Shown here: positions 9,362-17,680 of the stretch, piece after piece
How the letters are laid out: the number at the start of each line of letters is the position of its first letter
Position numbering within the stretch: position 1 is the first letter of the stretch
Source: Calditrichia bacterium
Lineage (GTDB): Bacteria; Calditrichota; Calditrichia; Calditrichales; J004
DNA: 64,000 nucleotides
Assembly (NCBI GenBank): GCA_020635035.1
Contig: JACKAO010000006.1
Span: forward strand, 186,001 to 250,000
Direction: 5' to 3'
Made by a program: the position numbers and the translations under genes
The notes under the pieces: generated by a model
Told to the model about the DNA's origin: nothing
What the model saw: the letters and a program-made list of their open reading frames with translations, nothing else
Database searches by the model: none

Positions 9362-9481
9362 AAAATGGTCTGAACTCACTAAGTTTTTATATCTAATCCC
9401 TTTTATTTCAAGGTGTTATCCATTGGCATACTTGTTGTCTATTTACATAACATCCATGTTTAACATTTTAAGAGGTGTATT

Positions 9482-10963
9482 ATGAAGAGAATATTTACTT
9501 TCTTGTTTTTCTTTCTTCTGTCGGCGATATATGCGCAATCTGTCAATTGCTTCCCGGACAGTATGGAAGAAATATCTGTAAGTGGCACGGTTTATTTAGA
9601 TACAACAAATGCTTATTCGTTGTACTACCTGGATATCGATGATGATTCTGTTATCGATTATAAATTAAATTTTGGACCTTATTGGTATCAACCGGATAGT
9701 AGTGATGCGGTTCGTCCGCTTGATGGCGATTATGTTAATATTTACGGATCTGTTCATTTGCAATTACAGGATAGCATTCTGGTGATTGTAGTGTATGAAA
9801 TAAATGATGATTTCTGGCGCGATCCTTTTGCTCCAAACTGGAATCCTGTTTTAAAGCAGTCTAAAAAGAACCAGCACACATATCGAAATCACCAGGGATT
9901 TGCATCAGGGTGGTATTCAGATTCATTAGAAGTTGTTGAATTAAAGGGAACTGTTTTAATTGATAGCACCTGTTATTACTGGCATTACTTTATTGATGTG
10001 GATGGCGATAGTTTACCAGATTATACTCTTAATTTCGGTCCGCCCTGGTATGAAAATTCTGAAGGTTTGGAAAAACCGCTTGATGGAGATTTTATTACAG
10101 TTACAGGGATTTTGTTTGATACGAAATTGATGGTATTAACCCTTAATGGATATATCTGGTATGAGCCCCAATCAGTTGAAAATCCGTTGGCTGCAAAATG
10201 GATCAACCGCAATATGTATCAGAATATGTATATTCACACTCCTTTTGATTCATTAAGTAATATGATGATCAGAACAGGTTGGCATAACCAGCTTCCCGAT
10301 AGTCTTTATTGCCAGATGCTGCGTCTTTTTCCACAAAATGTTCCCTTCGCAGAAAAAGAACATGTATTTGCCGGTTTTGAAATTGGGGTATTTAACCGAA
10401 ATCGTCAGAACCTTATGATCAGCAATGATTCTATTGGCGGAAAAGTACAACTGGCATCAAAAGCCATGTTTCGTTTTCATTTTGAAAATGCATTTAAAGA
10501 CAGTGCTCAGGCGAACAGATATGAAATAAAATGTAAAGTTTATAATAGAAACAATGGAACCTGGGAGATTGTTGATGACGCGCAGGTTGATTATCTTTCT
10601 AATCAGGTTATTTATGAATCTGAAACTATAAATAGTTTGATAATTCTTACTTATGAACCGTTAACCACTGCGATCAATGAGAATGTAATTCTTCCTGATA
10701 AATCTGTTCTCAGCCAGAATTATCCTAATCCTTTTAATCCATTGACTGTTATCGAGTTTTATCTCCAGCAGCAAGGAAACATTAGTTTGAAAATTTATAA
10801 TCTTCTGGGACAGCAGGTGTATGACCTGGCTGATCAAAGTTTAAATTCAGGTTTACACAAGATTGTTTTCGATGCACACAATTTTTCTTCCGGTACATAT
10901 TTTTATGAACTTAAAAAAGATGGGGTCACGATTGGTATTAAGAAGATGAATCTCATTAAATAA
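9482..10963 (+). CDS. Secreted T9SS cargo with a duplicated acidic domain
   Basis: 493 residues with a signal peptide (MKRIFTFLFFFLLSAIYAQ). Two copies of an unnamed module of about 70 residues follow. Copy 1 (about 30-100) contains YLDIDDDSVIDYKLNFGPYWY and then PLDGDYVNIYGS. Copy 2 (about 150-225) contains FIDVDGDSLPDYTLNFGPPWY and then PLDGDFITVTGI. The DxDxDSxxDY stretches resemble calcium-binding acidic loops. A less conserved region of about 150 residues precedes a standard T9SS sorting domain that starts at LSQNYPNPFNPLTVIEF and ends GIKKMNLIK. It is probably a surface or secreted protein; no catalytic motif is visible. Its leader GTGTATTATGAA resembles that of the T9SS gene at 22792. 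The gene stands alone between rsmB and the structured region ahead of ffh. Confidence 0.75.
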   Translation: MKRIFTFLFFFLLSAIYAQSVNCFPDSMEEISVSGTVYLDTTNAYSLYYLDIDDDSVIDYKLNFGPYWYQPDSSDAVRPLDGDYVNIYGSVHLQLQDSILVIVVYEINDDFWRDPFAPNWNPVLKQSKKNQHTYRNHQGFASGWYSDSLEVVELKGTVLIDSTCYYWHYFIDVDGDSLPDYTLNFGPPWYENSEGLEKPLDGDFITVTGILFDTKLMVLTLNGYIWYEPQSVENPLAAKWINRNMYQNMYIHTPFDSLSNMMIRTGWHNQLPDSLYCQMLRLFPQNVPFAEKEHVFAGFEIGVFNRNRQNLMISNDSIGGKVQLASKAMFRFHFENAFKDSAQANRYEIKCKVYNRNNGTWEIVDDAQVDYLSNQVIYESETINSLIILTYEPLTTAINENVILPDKSVLSQNYPNPFNPLTVIEFYLQQQGNISLKIYNLLGQQVYDLADQSLNSGLHKIVFDAHNFSSGTYFYELKKDGVTIGIKKMNLIK

Positions 10964-10981
10964 AATAATTAGCTTTTATTT

Positions 10982-11118
10982 AAGGCTGTCTATACAATTG
11001 TAAAAATATTTCGAGTTTTTTCGGAATAGTTAAGAATAAATCCCGCTTTTATTATGTTAACACAGTTAACTCCTTTGGGAAAGCTGGAGAGTTCGCAATT
11101 GAAATGGCAGCCTTTTTT
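10982..11118 (+). other. Candidate structured RNA or complex terminator
   Basis: AAGGCTGTC (10982-10990) pairs with GGCAGCCTT (11106-11114) over 9 bp with one G-U. After a small symmetric internal loop, CAATTG (10995-11000) pairs with CAATTG (11096-11101). Inside, TCCC and GGGA enclose GTTAAC-ACA-GTTAAC. Six T residues (11113-11118) end the element. This could terminate the upstream gene or be the body of a small RNA of about 137 nt. The pairings are visible; the function is inference. Confidence 0.35.
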
Positions 11119-11204
11119 ATTTATTGGGATGAAAAGTATTTTAAGGTTCTTTATCAAAGGTTTTTTGATTAACTTGTTCCAAAATTATTAAAACAATCAT
11201 TCTG

Positions 11205-11235
11205 TTGCGAATATTACTTGCAAATTGTATATTTG
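11205..11235 (+). promoter_or_regulatory. Putative promoter of the ffh-rplS operon
   Basis: TTGCGA (11205-11210), a 17-bp spacer, then TATATT (11228-11233). The -10 region reads TATATTTG, which also fits the TAnnTTTG -7 element known from Bacteroidetes. It lies about 35 bp upstream of the ffh ATG at a plausible distance. The ribosome-binding site is AAAGG just before the start. Confidence 0.4.
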
Positions 11236-11267
11236 TCGACTATTGTTTTTTGAACGGATAAAGGTAA

Positions 11268-12590
11268 ATGCTTGAAGATTTAACCGGAAAACTTGAGTCA
11301 GTTCTTCGTAACCTTCGAGGTTATGGTAAGTTAACCGAAAAAAATATTGCTGAATCTTTAAAAGAAATTCGCAAAGCTTTACTTGAAGCAGACGTGAATT
11401 ACAAAGTTGTTAAAGATTTTATTCAATCCGTTCAGGATCGGTCAGTTGGGGAAAATGTCCTGAAAAGCGTTACTCCCGGACAAATGATTGTAAAGATCGT
11501 TAATGATGAGCTGATTAAGTTGCTGGGAACTTCCACCACGCAGTTAAAATCAGCAGGTATTCCCCCTTCTATCATAATGATTACGGGTTTACAGGGTTCG
11601 GGTAAAACCACTTTTTGTGCAAAGCTTGCCAGCTTTCTTCAATCACGTGGCAGGAAGCCTCTTTTAGCAGCTCTTGATGTTTATCGTCCTGCAGCAATCC
11701 AGCAATTACGTGTTCTGGGTGAAAGCTTAAAAGTTCCTGTCTATGATGAAGGAATTGGGGATCCCGTTAAAATTGGATTTAATGCCGTCAGTGATGCGCG
11801 AAGAAAATTATGCGACACTGTAATTCTTGATACTGCAGGCCGTTTACACATTGATGAACAAATGATGCGTGAGCTCGTAAATGTTAAGAACAGGGTACGG
11901 CCGCATGAAATCCTGTTTGTTGCCGATGGAATGACAGGTCAGGATGCTGTTAATACAGCAAAAGAATTTGCCGAAAAACTTGATTATGATGGCGTTGTTC
12001 TTACAAAAATGGATGGCGACACCCGTGGTGGTGCAGCTTTATCTATTCGCGCTGTTACCGGGAAGCCGATAAAATTTATCGGAACCGGCGAAAAGGCAGA
12101 CGCTATTGAACAATTTCACCCGGACCGTATGGCTTCCCGTATTCTTGGTATGGGTGATGTTGTAAGTCTGGTTGAAAAAGCCCAGAGTTCATACGATGAA
12201 GAAAAAGCACAAAAACTTGAAGAGCGTCTTCGGCGTAATGAATTTACTTTAGAAGATTTTTATGATCAGTTACAACAAATAAAAAAAATGGGATCACTTG
12301 AAAGTATTTTGGGTATGATACCAGGTATAGGTAACCAAATCAGAAATGCAAAAGTGGACCCAAAAGCGTTTACCAGGACAGAAGCAATTATAAACTCAAT
12401 GACATTGCAAGAGAGACAACAGCCATCTGTGCTTAATGGTAGTCGTCGTAAACGTATTGCATCAGGTAGCGGAACTCGCGTGCAGGATGTTAATCAGCTT
12501 ATAAAACAATATGATCAAATGAAAAAGATGATAAAACAATTAAAAGGTAAATCATTAAAAGGTATGCGTGGCATGCCTTTTATGGCATAA
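11268..12590 (+). CDS. ffh: Signal recognition particle protein Ffh (SRP54)
   Basis: 440 residues, normal length. The N domain (MLEDLTGKLESVLRNLRGYGKLTEKNI) is followed by the G domain with TGLQGSGKTTFCAKLA (P-loop), DVYRPAAIQQL, LDTAGRLH and TKMDGDTRGGAALS. The C-terminal M domain is methionine-rich (LEDFYDQLQQIKKMGSLESILGMIPG ... MKGMRGMPFMA-like end) and binds SRP RNA and signal sequences. Ffh targets nascent membrane and secreted proteins to the Sec translocon with FtsY. It heads the translation operon, 19 bp before rpsP, a widespread bacterial arrangement. No SRP RNA gene was found in the window. The function is certain from the sequence motifs. Confidence 0.97.
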   Translation: MLEDLTGKLESVLRNLRGYGKLTEKNIAESLKEIRKALLEADVNYKVVKDFIQSVQDRSVGENVLKSVTPGQMIVKIVNDELIKLLGTSTTQLKSAGIPPSIIMITGLQGSGKTTFCAKLASFLQSRGRKPLLAALDVYRPAAIQQLRVLGESLKVPVYDEGIGDPVKIGFNAVSDARRKLCDTVILDTAGRLHIDEQMMRELVNVKNRVRPHEILFVADGMTGQDAVNTAKEFAEKLDYDGVVLTKMDGDTRGGAALSIRAVTGKPIKFIGTGEKADAIEQFHPDRMASRILGMGDVVSLVEKAQSSYDEEKAQKLEERLRRNEFTLEDFYDQLQQIKKMGSLESILGMIPGIGNQIRNAKVDPKAFTRTEAIINSMTLQERQQPSVLNGSRRKRIASGSGTRVQDVNQLIKQYDQMKKMIKQLKGKSLKGMRGMPFMA

Positions 12591-12609
12591 AAAAAGTGGA
12601 GGTTAAATC

Positions 12610-13146
12610 TTGGTTAAATTGAGATTGCGTCGCATGGGTAAGAAAAAGCGTCCTTTTTACCGTATTGTGGCTGCAGATAGTCGTGCATCACGCGATGGGC
12701 GTTTTATTGAAATGGTTGGTACTTATGATCCGGTTGCCACACCGCATAAAGTTGAATACAAAGAAGACAGAGTGTTTTATTGGTTATCTAATGGTGCTCA
12801 ACCAACTGATACTGTAAAAAGTCTGCTTCGGGGAAAAGGACTTTGGTTAAAATGGACCTTGGTTAAACAGGGTGCAGATGAAAGTAAGATTGCTTCTGAG
12901 CTTGCTGCATGGGAAAAAAGCCAGGTAGAAAAAGAACAGCGTCTTGCTGAAAAAGAAGCTCAGGAAGCCAAAGAAAAACAGAAGAAAAAAGAAGCTGAAG
13001 CGAAAGAAGCTGAAGCCGCAGCAGCTGCAGAAGCAGAAGCTGCTAAAGAATCACAGGAAAGTTCTGTTGATGTAGCTGAAGAAAAATCCGAAGCTACTGA
13101 ACCAGGCACGGATGCTGAGAAACAAGATACGGAAAAAGAAGCCTAA
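12610..13146 (+). CDS. rpsP: 30S ribosomal protein S16 with a long acidic/basic tail
   Basis: Translation starts at TTG 12610, fixed by GGAGG at 12598-12602 and by the family N-terminus MVKLRLRRMGKKKRPFYRIV. Residues 1-80 are the complete S16 fold (VAADSRASRDGRFIEMVGTYDP, VKSLLRGKGLWLKW). S16 is usually about 80-90 residues. Here about 95 more residues follow, almost entirely Ala, Glu, Lys and Gln, predicted to be helical or coiled-coil and then disordered. Extended S16 tails are known in Bacteroidetes, which supports the FCB assignment. S16 binds 16S rRNA and helps 30S assembly. It is the second gene of the operon, followed by khpA. The frame is clean, so the tail is genuine rather than a frameshift product. 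Confidence 0.96.
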   Translation: MVKLRLRRMGKKKRPFYRIVAADSRASRDGRFIEMVGTYDPVATPHKVEYKEDRVFYWLSNGAQPTDTVKSLLRGKGLWLKWTLVKQGADESKIASELAAWEKSQVEKEQRLAEKEAQEAKEKQKKKEAEAKEAEAAAAAEAEAAKESQESSVDVAEEKSEATEPGTDAEKQDTEKEA

Positions 13147-13209
13147 AAAACGACTAAAACTATTCAAAATAGCGCGAAACTGGTTTTAATTACATAGGAG
13201 GATGTCGAA

Positions 13210-13440
13210 ATGAAGGAATTCGTTGAGTTTATAGCAAAGCATCTGGTAGACAAACCTGAAGAGGTCGAGGTTACTGAAGTAGAAGGTGAGCGCGTAACTG
13301 TTTATGAATTACGTGTGGGTGATGGAGATCTTGGTAAGGTTATTGGTAAGCGCGGACAAACAGCGAAATCCATTCGTACTTTATTGGCAGCCGCATCAGC
13401 AAAAGCAGGAAAACGGGCTGTTCTCGAAATTCTTGAGTAG
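13210..13440 (+). CDS. khpA: KH-domain RNA-binding protein KhpA
   Basis: 76 residues forming a single type II KH domain: VEVTEVEGERVTVYELRVGDGDLGKVIGKRGQTAKSIRTLL is split here only for description; the key element is the GxxG loop in VIGKRGQ near residue 45. This small protein sits between rpsP and rimM in many bacteria and was formerly called YlqC. It binds RNA, often with KhpB/EloR, and influences cell-envelope and translation-related processes. GGAGG at 13197-13201 is a strong ribosome-binding site. About 60 bp separates it from rpsP with no terminator. The next gene starts 13 bp after its stop. Confidence 0.92.
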   Translation: MKEFVEFIAKHLVDKPEEVEVTEVEGERVTVYELRVGDGDLGKVIGKRGQTAKSIRTLLAAASAKAGKRAVLEILE

Positions 13441-13453
13441 TTTTTGTTAAAAG

Positions 13454-13951
13454 ATGTACATCGTCGGGAAGTTGTTAAAACCACAAGGTATTAAAGGCGA
13501 AATAAAAGCCGAGGTTATTACTTCTTTTCCGGAACATTTTAAGCAGCTGAAAATTCTGTTTGTTAAAAATGTTGAGTATGTACAGTTGATGGTTGAGTCC
13601 GTCAGATTCAGAAATGATTTAGTATACTTAAAATTCGCGGGTATCGATAATCGGGATGATGCAGAGAAGTTAAGAAATAACTATCTTTATATTCCCGAAA
13701 ATGAACTTCTCCCGCTTAAAGATGATGAGTTTTATTATCATCAGCTGATAGGCTTGAAAGTCTTTTCTGAACGAGATGTTTATATAGGCAGGTTAAAGGA
13801 AATAGAGAATTACTCTGCAAATGATGTATTTATTGTAGAGTCCGATACTGGTGAGATAATTCTCCTTCCTGCAATTAAAAAAATAATCAAAAACGTTGAT
13901 CTTAAAGCCCGGAAAATGACAATAGAAGTCATTGAAGGGCTTTTAAATTAG
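13454..13951 (+). CDS. rimM: Ribosome maturation factor RimM
   Basis: 165 residues. The N-terminal RimM domain starts VGKLLKPQGIKGEIKAEVIT, the family's hallmark G-x-x-x-x-x-x-G-x-x-G segment, and includes LKFAGIDNRDDAEKLRNNYLYI. The C-terminal half is a PRC-barrel (DDEFYYHQLIGLKVFSERDVYIGRLKEI split over strands; ending VDLKARKMTIEVIEGLL). RimM binds ribosomal protein S19 and assists maturation of the 30S head. Its position directly before trmD is the standard arrangement. The stop is 4 bp before the trmD start, so the two are tightly coupled. Nothing unusual is visible. Confidence 0.95.
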   Translation: MYIVGKLLKPQGIKGEIKAEVITSFPEHFKQLKILFVKNVEYVQLMVESVRFRNDLVYLKFAGIDNRDDAEKLRNNYLYIPENELLPLKDDEFYYHQLIGLKVFSERDVYIGRLKEIENYSANDVFIVESDTGEIILLPAIKKIIKNVDLKARKMTIEVIEGLLN

Positions 13952-13955
13952 TTCT

Positions 13956-14663
13956 ATGACATTACGAATCGATATCGTTACAGGTTTTCCGTTAATACTA
14001 AACGAAGCCTTAAATCAAAGTATTATTAAGAAGGGCAGAGATAATAATGCTGTGGATATCTTCTTGCATGATTTGCGGGACTTTACCGATGATAAACATC
14101 GGACAATAGATGATTATCCTTATGGCGGTGGTCCGGGAATGGTTCTGAAAATTGAGCCCTTTGCCAGGTGTCTTAATTTAATAAACGAAACGAATGACAT
14201 TTCTCAGGCAGAAATTATTTTAATGACTCCTAAAGGGAGTCAGTATTCACAAAAAATGGCGACAGAGCTAAGCTTGCAAGGACACCTGATTTTTCTGTGC
14301 GGGCATTACAAAGGTATTGATAACAGGATTCATGATTTTTACAAAATAAATGAAGTCTCAATCGGTGATTATATTCTTAGTTCAGGTGAAATAGGGGCTT
14401 TGGTTGTAATAGATTCGATAGTAAGATTATTACCTGGTGTATTAAAAGATATTGATTCAGCTTGGACAGATTCATTTACAGATAATCTACTGGACGTGCC
14501 ATATTATACACGTCCTGAAAACTTTAATGGAGTGGACGTTCCAAAAGTATTGTTATCAGGAAATCATAGAAATATTGATCAGTGGCGTGAAAAACAAAGA
14601 ATAGAAATAACAAAAAAATACAGACCAGATCTGTATGAAAAACATTTGAAAACAATAAAATAA
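13956..14663 (+). CDS. trmD: tRNA (guanine-37-N1)-methyltransferase
   Basis: 235 residues, typical of TrmD. The SPOUT-class trefoil-knot motifs are all present: YPYGGGPGMVLKIEPF, LCGHYKGIDNR, and SIGDYILSSGEIGALVVIDS with IVRLLPGVL. The C-terminal tRNA-binding helices end with VPKVLLSGNHRNIDQWR, also conserved. It methylates G37 of tRNAs that read CNN codons, preventing +1 frameshifts, and works as a homodimer. It follows rimM by 4 bp and abuts rplS. The frame shows no interruption and the length is normal, so the call is firm. Confidence 0.97.
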   Translation: MTLRIDIVTGFPLILNEALNQSIIKKGRDNNAVDIFLHDLRDFTDDKHRTIDDYPYGGGPGMVLKIEPFARCLNLINETNDISQAEIILMTPKGSQYSQKMATELSLQGHLIFLCGHYKGIDNRIHDFYKINEVSIGDYILSSGEIGALVVIDSIVRLLPGVLKDIDSAWTDSFTDNLLDVPYYTRPENFNGVDVPKVLLSGNHRNIDQWREKQRIEITKKYRPDLYEKHLKTIK

Positions 14664-14675
14664 GTGGGTAAAGCA

Positions 14676-15014
14676 ATGGATATTCTTCATCAAGTAACTG
14701 CAGAACAAATCCGTACAGATGTACCGGATTTCCGTCCTGGAGACACATTAGCTGTTCATGTACGCGTAATCGAAGGTGACAAGGAAAGAATTCAGATTTA
14801 TGAAGGTGTTGTTATCAAAATTCGTGGTGGCGGAATTAATAAAACTTTTACAGTACGTAAAATTTCTCATGGTGTAGGAGTTGAACGTATTTTCCCGATC
14901 AATTCTCCGCGAATTGCAGAAGTACAAGTACTTCGTCGTGGTAAAGTACGACGAGCAAAGTTGTATTATCTTAGAGAATTGCGTGGGAAAGCAGCACGTA
15001 TTAAAGAAAAATAA
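14676..15014 (+). CDS. rplS: 50S ribosomal protein L19
   Basis: The start at ATG 14676 (MDILHQVTAEQIRTDVPDF) matches the usual L19 N-terminus. An in-frame GTG at 14664 directly follows trmD but would add four atypical residues; GTGGG before the ATG is a modest ribosome-binding site. The body has the family segments FRPGDTLAVHVRV, IQIYEGVVIKIRG, RKISHGVGVERIFPINSPRI and KLYYLRELRGKAARIKEK. L19 sits at the 30S-50S interface. It is the last gene of the ffh-rpsP-khpA-rimM-trmD-rplS operon; a strong terminator overlaps its stop codon region. About 112 residues, normal length. Confidence 0.96.
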   Translation: MDILHQVTAEQIRTDVPDFRPGDTLAVHVRVIEGDKERIQIYEGVVIKIRGGGINKTFTVRKISHGVGVERIFPINSPRIAEVQVLRRGKVRRAKLYYLRELRGKAARIKEK

Positions 15015-15038
15015 CCCCGGTCTTCGGGGTTTTTTTTT
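15013..15038 (+). terminator. Rho-independent terminator of the rplS operon
   Basis: AACCCCG (15013-15019) and CGGGGTT (15025-15031) form a GC-rich stem with a 5-nt loop, followed by an uninterrupted T-run to 15038. It begins within the rplS stop codon and is a textbook intrinsic terminator. Confidence 0.93.
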
Positions 15039-15107
15039 GCCCGGTTATATTCCTAATAGTAAACAATTTGTTTATATTTAATACTGTCTAATTTAGTGGG
15101 ATGAAGA

Positions 15108-16802
15108 GTGGCAGGAAAAAATCGACATTTTTTTAACATTACTTTTATCATAAGCATCAATGTAATTATTCTCTTCCTGTTTTACAGTTGCGCTGTAAAA
15201 GGCATGCCCAGCGGGGGCCCACCTGATAAAACCCCGCCAACAATTATCTCAACTTTTCCAACACCGGACTCAACCGGCGTGAAGAATTTATCTGTAATTC
15301 GTTTTGAATTTTCAGAATCCATGAATGAAGGCTCAATCGCGAATACAATATTTATTTCACCACCACTAAAATTTAAAGCGGAATGGCAATCGGATGATGA
15401 GCTGGAAATTCAGCTGCAAGACTCCTTAAAAGCTGATCAGACATATGTGATCGTACTTGGTGCAAATATCAGAGATCTTCGAAGTAATAAATTAGCTGAA
15501 AGCTACCAGCTGGCATTTGCAACCGGTGATAAAATCGATCATGGAAAAATATATGGCACTGTTTACAATCTGGCAAGAAATCAGACTTATACTCTTTTTG
15601 CCTATAAACTAACAAGTGATACAATTCGCTTTAATAAAAATACACCCGATTATGTATCACAAAGCGGAGAGAATGGCAATTTTGTCTTAAACTACCTTAG
15701 CAATGGTTTATATAGGATTTTTGCTGTTGAAGATCAGAATAATAATTTGATGATTGATTCTGATTTTGAAATGATTGCCATTCCACACAGGGATGTAAGA
15801 TTAGATTCAATATCTAAAGAATTTAAAGGCCTTAATTTCCAGCCGACTAAAATTGACACCTTACCACCAAAGTTAACAAATATCAGATCTATTTCTAATA
15901 AACTTACACAGTTGCGATTGTCAGAAAAAATTGTTCTGCCGCAATTATCACAAATTCAAATTAAAGATAGTCTGACACTCGATACAGCAAAGGTTTTAGC
16001 TGTATCCAGAAATATAGAAGCTGACAATATTCTTGAAGTTTACACCAGTATTTTAGATAGCGGAAAAGTTTATTTATGCAGTATCAAAGCGTTCAGAGAC
16101 AGTACTGGTAATACAGCAAATGATACGATCCAGTCATTTACAGCCTCCCGCCCGGCGAAAAAAGATTCTTTCCAGGTTGTGACTATTCTCCCGGCAGACA
16201 GTGCCTGGAATGTCTATCCTTCTCCTGTGATATATTTCGAGACAAACCAGCCTTTGGACAAATCGTCTTTAGGCGAAAACTTTAGTGTTTCTTTTAAGAG
16301 TGGAAAAGCTGTCAAAGGGAAAATTGAATTTCCTTCAGCATTCGAAGCGTATTTTAAACCTGAAGTGTTATTACCGCTGGATTCTGTATTTGTTCTAAAA
16401 GCAGACTTATCAAAAATAAGGAATGTCTGGTCTGATTCACTGGCTGATTCAGTGGTGATCCGTTATTTTAAAATCAGCAATGGTGATGATTATGGTGAAA
16501 TTACCGGCAATATATTCAGCCCGGATAGCAGTAACCTAAATTTTGAAATCGATGCTGTGAAGTTTGGTAATAAAGAAAAATATCATCAGCAAGTAAAGCA
16601 AAAAACTGATTATAAAATGATTTATATCCCGGATGGTCAATATAAGATGCATATCTTTCAGGATTTGGATAGCAATAATGTATTTAGCCCGGGAAGTTTG
16701 TACCCTTTTAATTACAGTGAACCATTTACAGTTGGAACTGATACTATAAAAGTAAGAAAAAGATGGGAAACTTCGGGAGTTAATCTTTATTTACCGGAAT
16801 AA
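15108..16802 (+). CDS. Bacterial Ig-like domain lipoprotein
   Basis: GTG start at 15108; an ATG at 15101 is in another frame. The N-terminus has a hydrophobic segment ending LFLFYSC, a plausible lipobox with the cysteine near residue 28, then MPSGGPPDKTPPTIISTFPTPDSTG. That proline-rich entry followed by IRFEFSESMNEGSIANTIFISP is typical of Ig-like (Big_5) domains, found here at about residues 40-145. A later segment (DSAWNVYPSPVIYFETNQPLDKSSL, about 355-460) looks like a second Ig-like domain. The rest is beta-rich, ending GVNLYLPE. Such proteins are common in FCB bacteria, probably as outer-membrane lipoproteins; the role is unknown. It starts a new unit after the terminator at 15038 and is followed 6 bp later by dapF. 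Confidence 0.8.
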   Translation: MAGKNRHFFNITFIISINVIILFLFYSCAVKGMPSGGPPDKTPPTIISTFPTPDSTGVKNLSVIRFEFSESMNEGSIANTIFISPPLKFKAEWQSDDELEIQLQDSLKADQTYVIVLGANIRDLRSNKLAESYQLAFATGDKIDHGKIYGTVYNLARNQTYTLFAYKLTSDTIRFNKNTPDYVSQSGENGNFVLNYLSNGLYRIFAVEDQNNNLMIDSDFEMIAIPHRDVRLDSISKEFKGLNFQPTKIDTLPPKLTNIRSISNKLTQLRLSEKIVLPQLSQIQIKDSLTLDTAKVLAVSRNIEADNILEVYTSILDSGKVYLCSIKAFRDSTGNTANDTIQSFTASRPAKKDSFQVVTILPADSAWNVYPSPVIYFETNQPLDKSSLGENFSVSFKSGKAVKGKIEFPSAFEAYFKPEVLLPLDSVFVLKADLSKIRNVWSDSLADSVVIRYFKISNGDDYGEITGNIFSPDSSNLNFEIDAVKFGNKEKYHQQVKQKTDYKMIYIPDGQYKMHIFQDLDSNNVFSPGSLYPFNYSEPFTVGTDTIKVRKRWETSGVNLYLPE

Positions 16803-16808
16803 CAGAAT

Positions 16809-17615
16809 ATGACTGATTTTCAATTTCTCAAAATACAGGCTACGGGCAATGATTTTGTAATTGCTGATTTTGATGATTTAAAAAACTATTTAACAACGGA
16901 TCATATTAAACAAATTTGTAATCGCAACTTTGGCGTCGGGGCGGATGGTGTAATTGCCCTGGAGAAATCAATTGGGTATGGATTTCGGTTTCATTATTTC
17001 AATTCTGATGGATCACGCGGAGAAATGTGCGCAAATGGATGCCGGGCAGCCGTAAGGTATGCTGTAGCTAATAAATGGGTTGCGCCGGGAGAAAGATTCA
17101 GATTTATCGCCGATGATGGAGAACATTCAGCATTAGCAGAAGGTCAGCAAATCAGGGTAAGCCTTAATCTTAGCAGCACTATGAAAGAGTTGGATCATTC
17201 AAAATATAAGCTGCCATCATGGATCACCAGGATGTTTTCAATAAATACAGGTGTTCCGCATCTTGTTTTAATATGTTCAGAAAATCTTGCAGCCAAAGAA
17301 ATCTTTGAGCTTGGGAAAATGTTACGGTTTCACAAGGATTTTACACCGCCAGGAACAAATGTAAACTTTGTTGAATTTATTGCAAAGGATAGTATCTTTG
17401 TGAGAACATTTGAGCGCGGTGTGGATGATGAGACTCTTTCCTGCGGAACAGGAATGACGGCTTCGGCAATTATATTCCGGCATCTTTCTGAAGAGTTAAT
17501 ATCGAATGTAAATATTAAAACTCCCGGTGGATTACTGAAGGTGGACCTGCAGGATGATAGTATTTTCCTGGAAGGGCCTTCCGAGATTTCCTTTGAAGGA
17601 AAAATTTCACTTTAA
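16809..17615 (+). CDS. dapF: Diaminopimelate epimerase
   Basis: 268 residues, normal for DapF. It converts LL- to meso-diaminopimelate for lysine and peptidoglycan synthesis. The two catalytic cysteines are visible: EMCANGCRAAVRYA (Cys at about 74) and TLSCGTGMTASA (about 212). Other conserved parts are ATGNDFVIADF, NFGVGADGVIAL, FNSDGSRGE and FERGVDDETLSCGTG. The start lies 6 bp after the previous gene. It is the only lysine-pathway gene in the window. Meso-DAP as the peptidoglycan cross-linking residue would suit the amidase and murI genes at 41-43 kb. The frame and length are intact. Confidence 0.96.
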   Translation: MTDFQFLKIQATGNDFVIADFDDLKNYLTTDHIKQICNRNFGVGADGVIALEKSIGYGFRFHYFNSDGSRGEMCANGCRAAVRYAVANKWVAPGERFRFIADDGEHSALAEGQQIRVSLNLSSTMKELDHSKYKLPSWITRMFSINTGVPHLVLICSENLAAKEIFELGKMLRFHKDFTPPGTNVNFVEFIAKDSIFVRTFERGVDDETLSCGTGMTASAIIFRHLSEELISNVNIKTPGGLLKVDLQDDSIFLEGPSEISFEGKISL

Positions 17616-17680
17616 TTTGATTATTATTAGACAAGAATTTCCGATTAAAAATGTAACTCCCATTTTTTATAGGTACAATC

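Larger units (their letters stand above)
10964..11267 (+). other. Intergenic region before ffh with a long-range RNA fold
   Basis: 304 bp without a gene. It holds a long inverted-repeat element (10982-11118) ending in a T-run, and a promoter-like pair at 11205-11235 just ahead of ffh. I searched by eye for tRNA and SRP RNA features (T-loop, GGAA-capped helix) and found none. Between 11119 and 11204 I see only AT-rich sequence. Confidence 0.6.

Noticed and set aside
10964..11267. SRP RNA or tRNA gene near ffh
   Set aside because: I looked for the GGAA-capped helix, the AGCAG element and T-loop sequences and found none; only the unnamed fold at 10982-11118 is present.
14881..15081. Short open frame overlapping the end of rplS and the terminator
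   Set aside because: It would run through the rplS terminator and is out of frame with a certain ribosomal gene.
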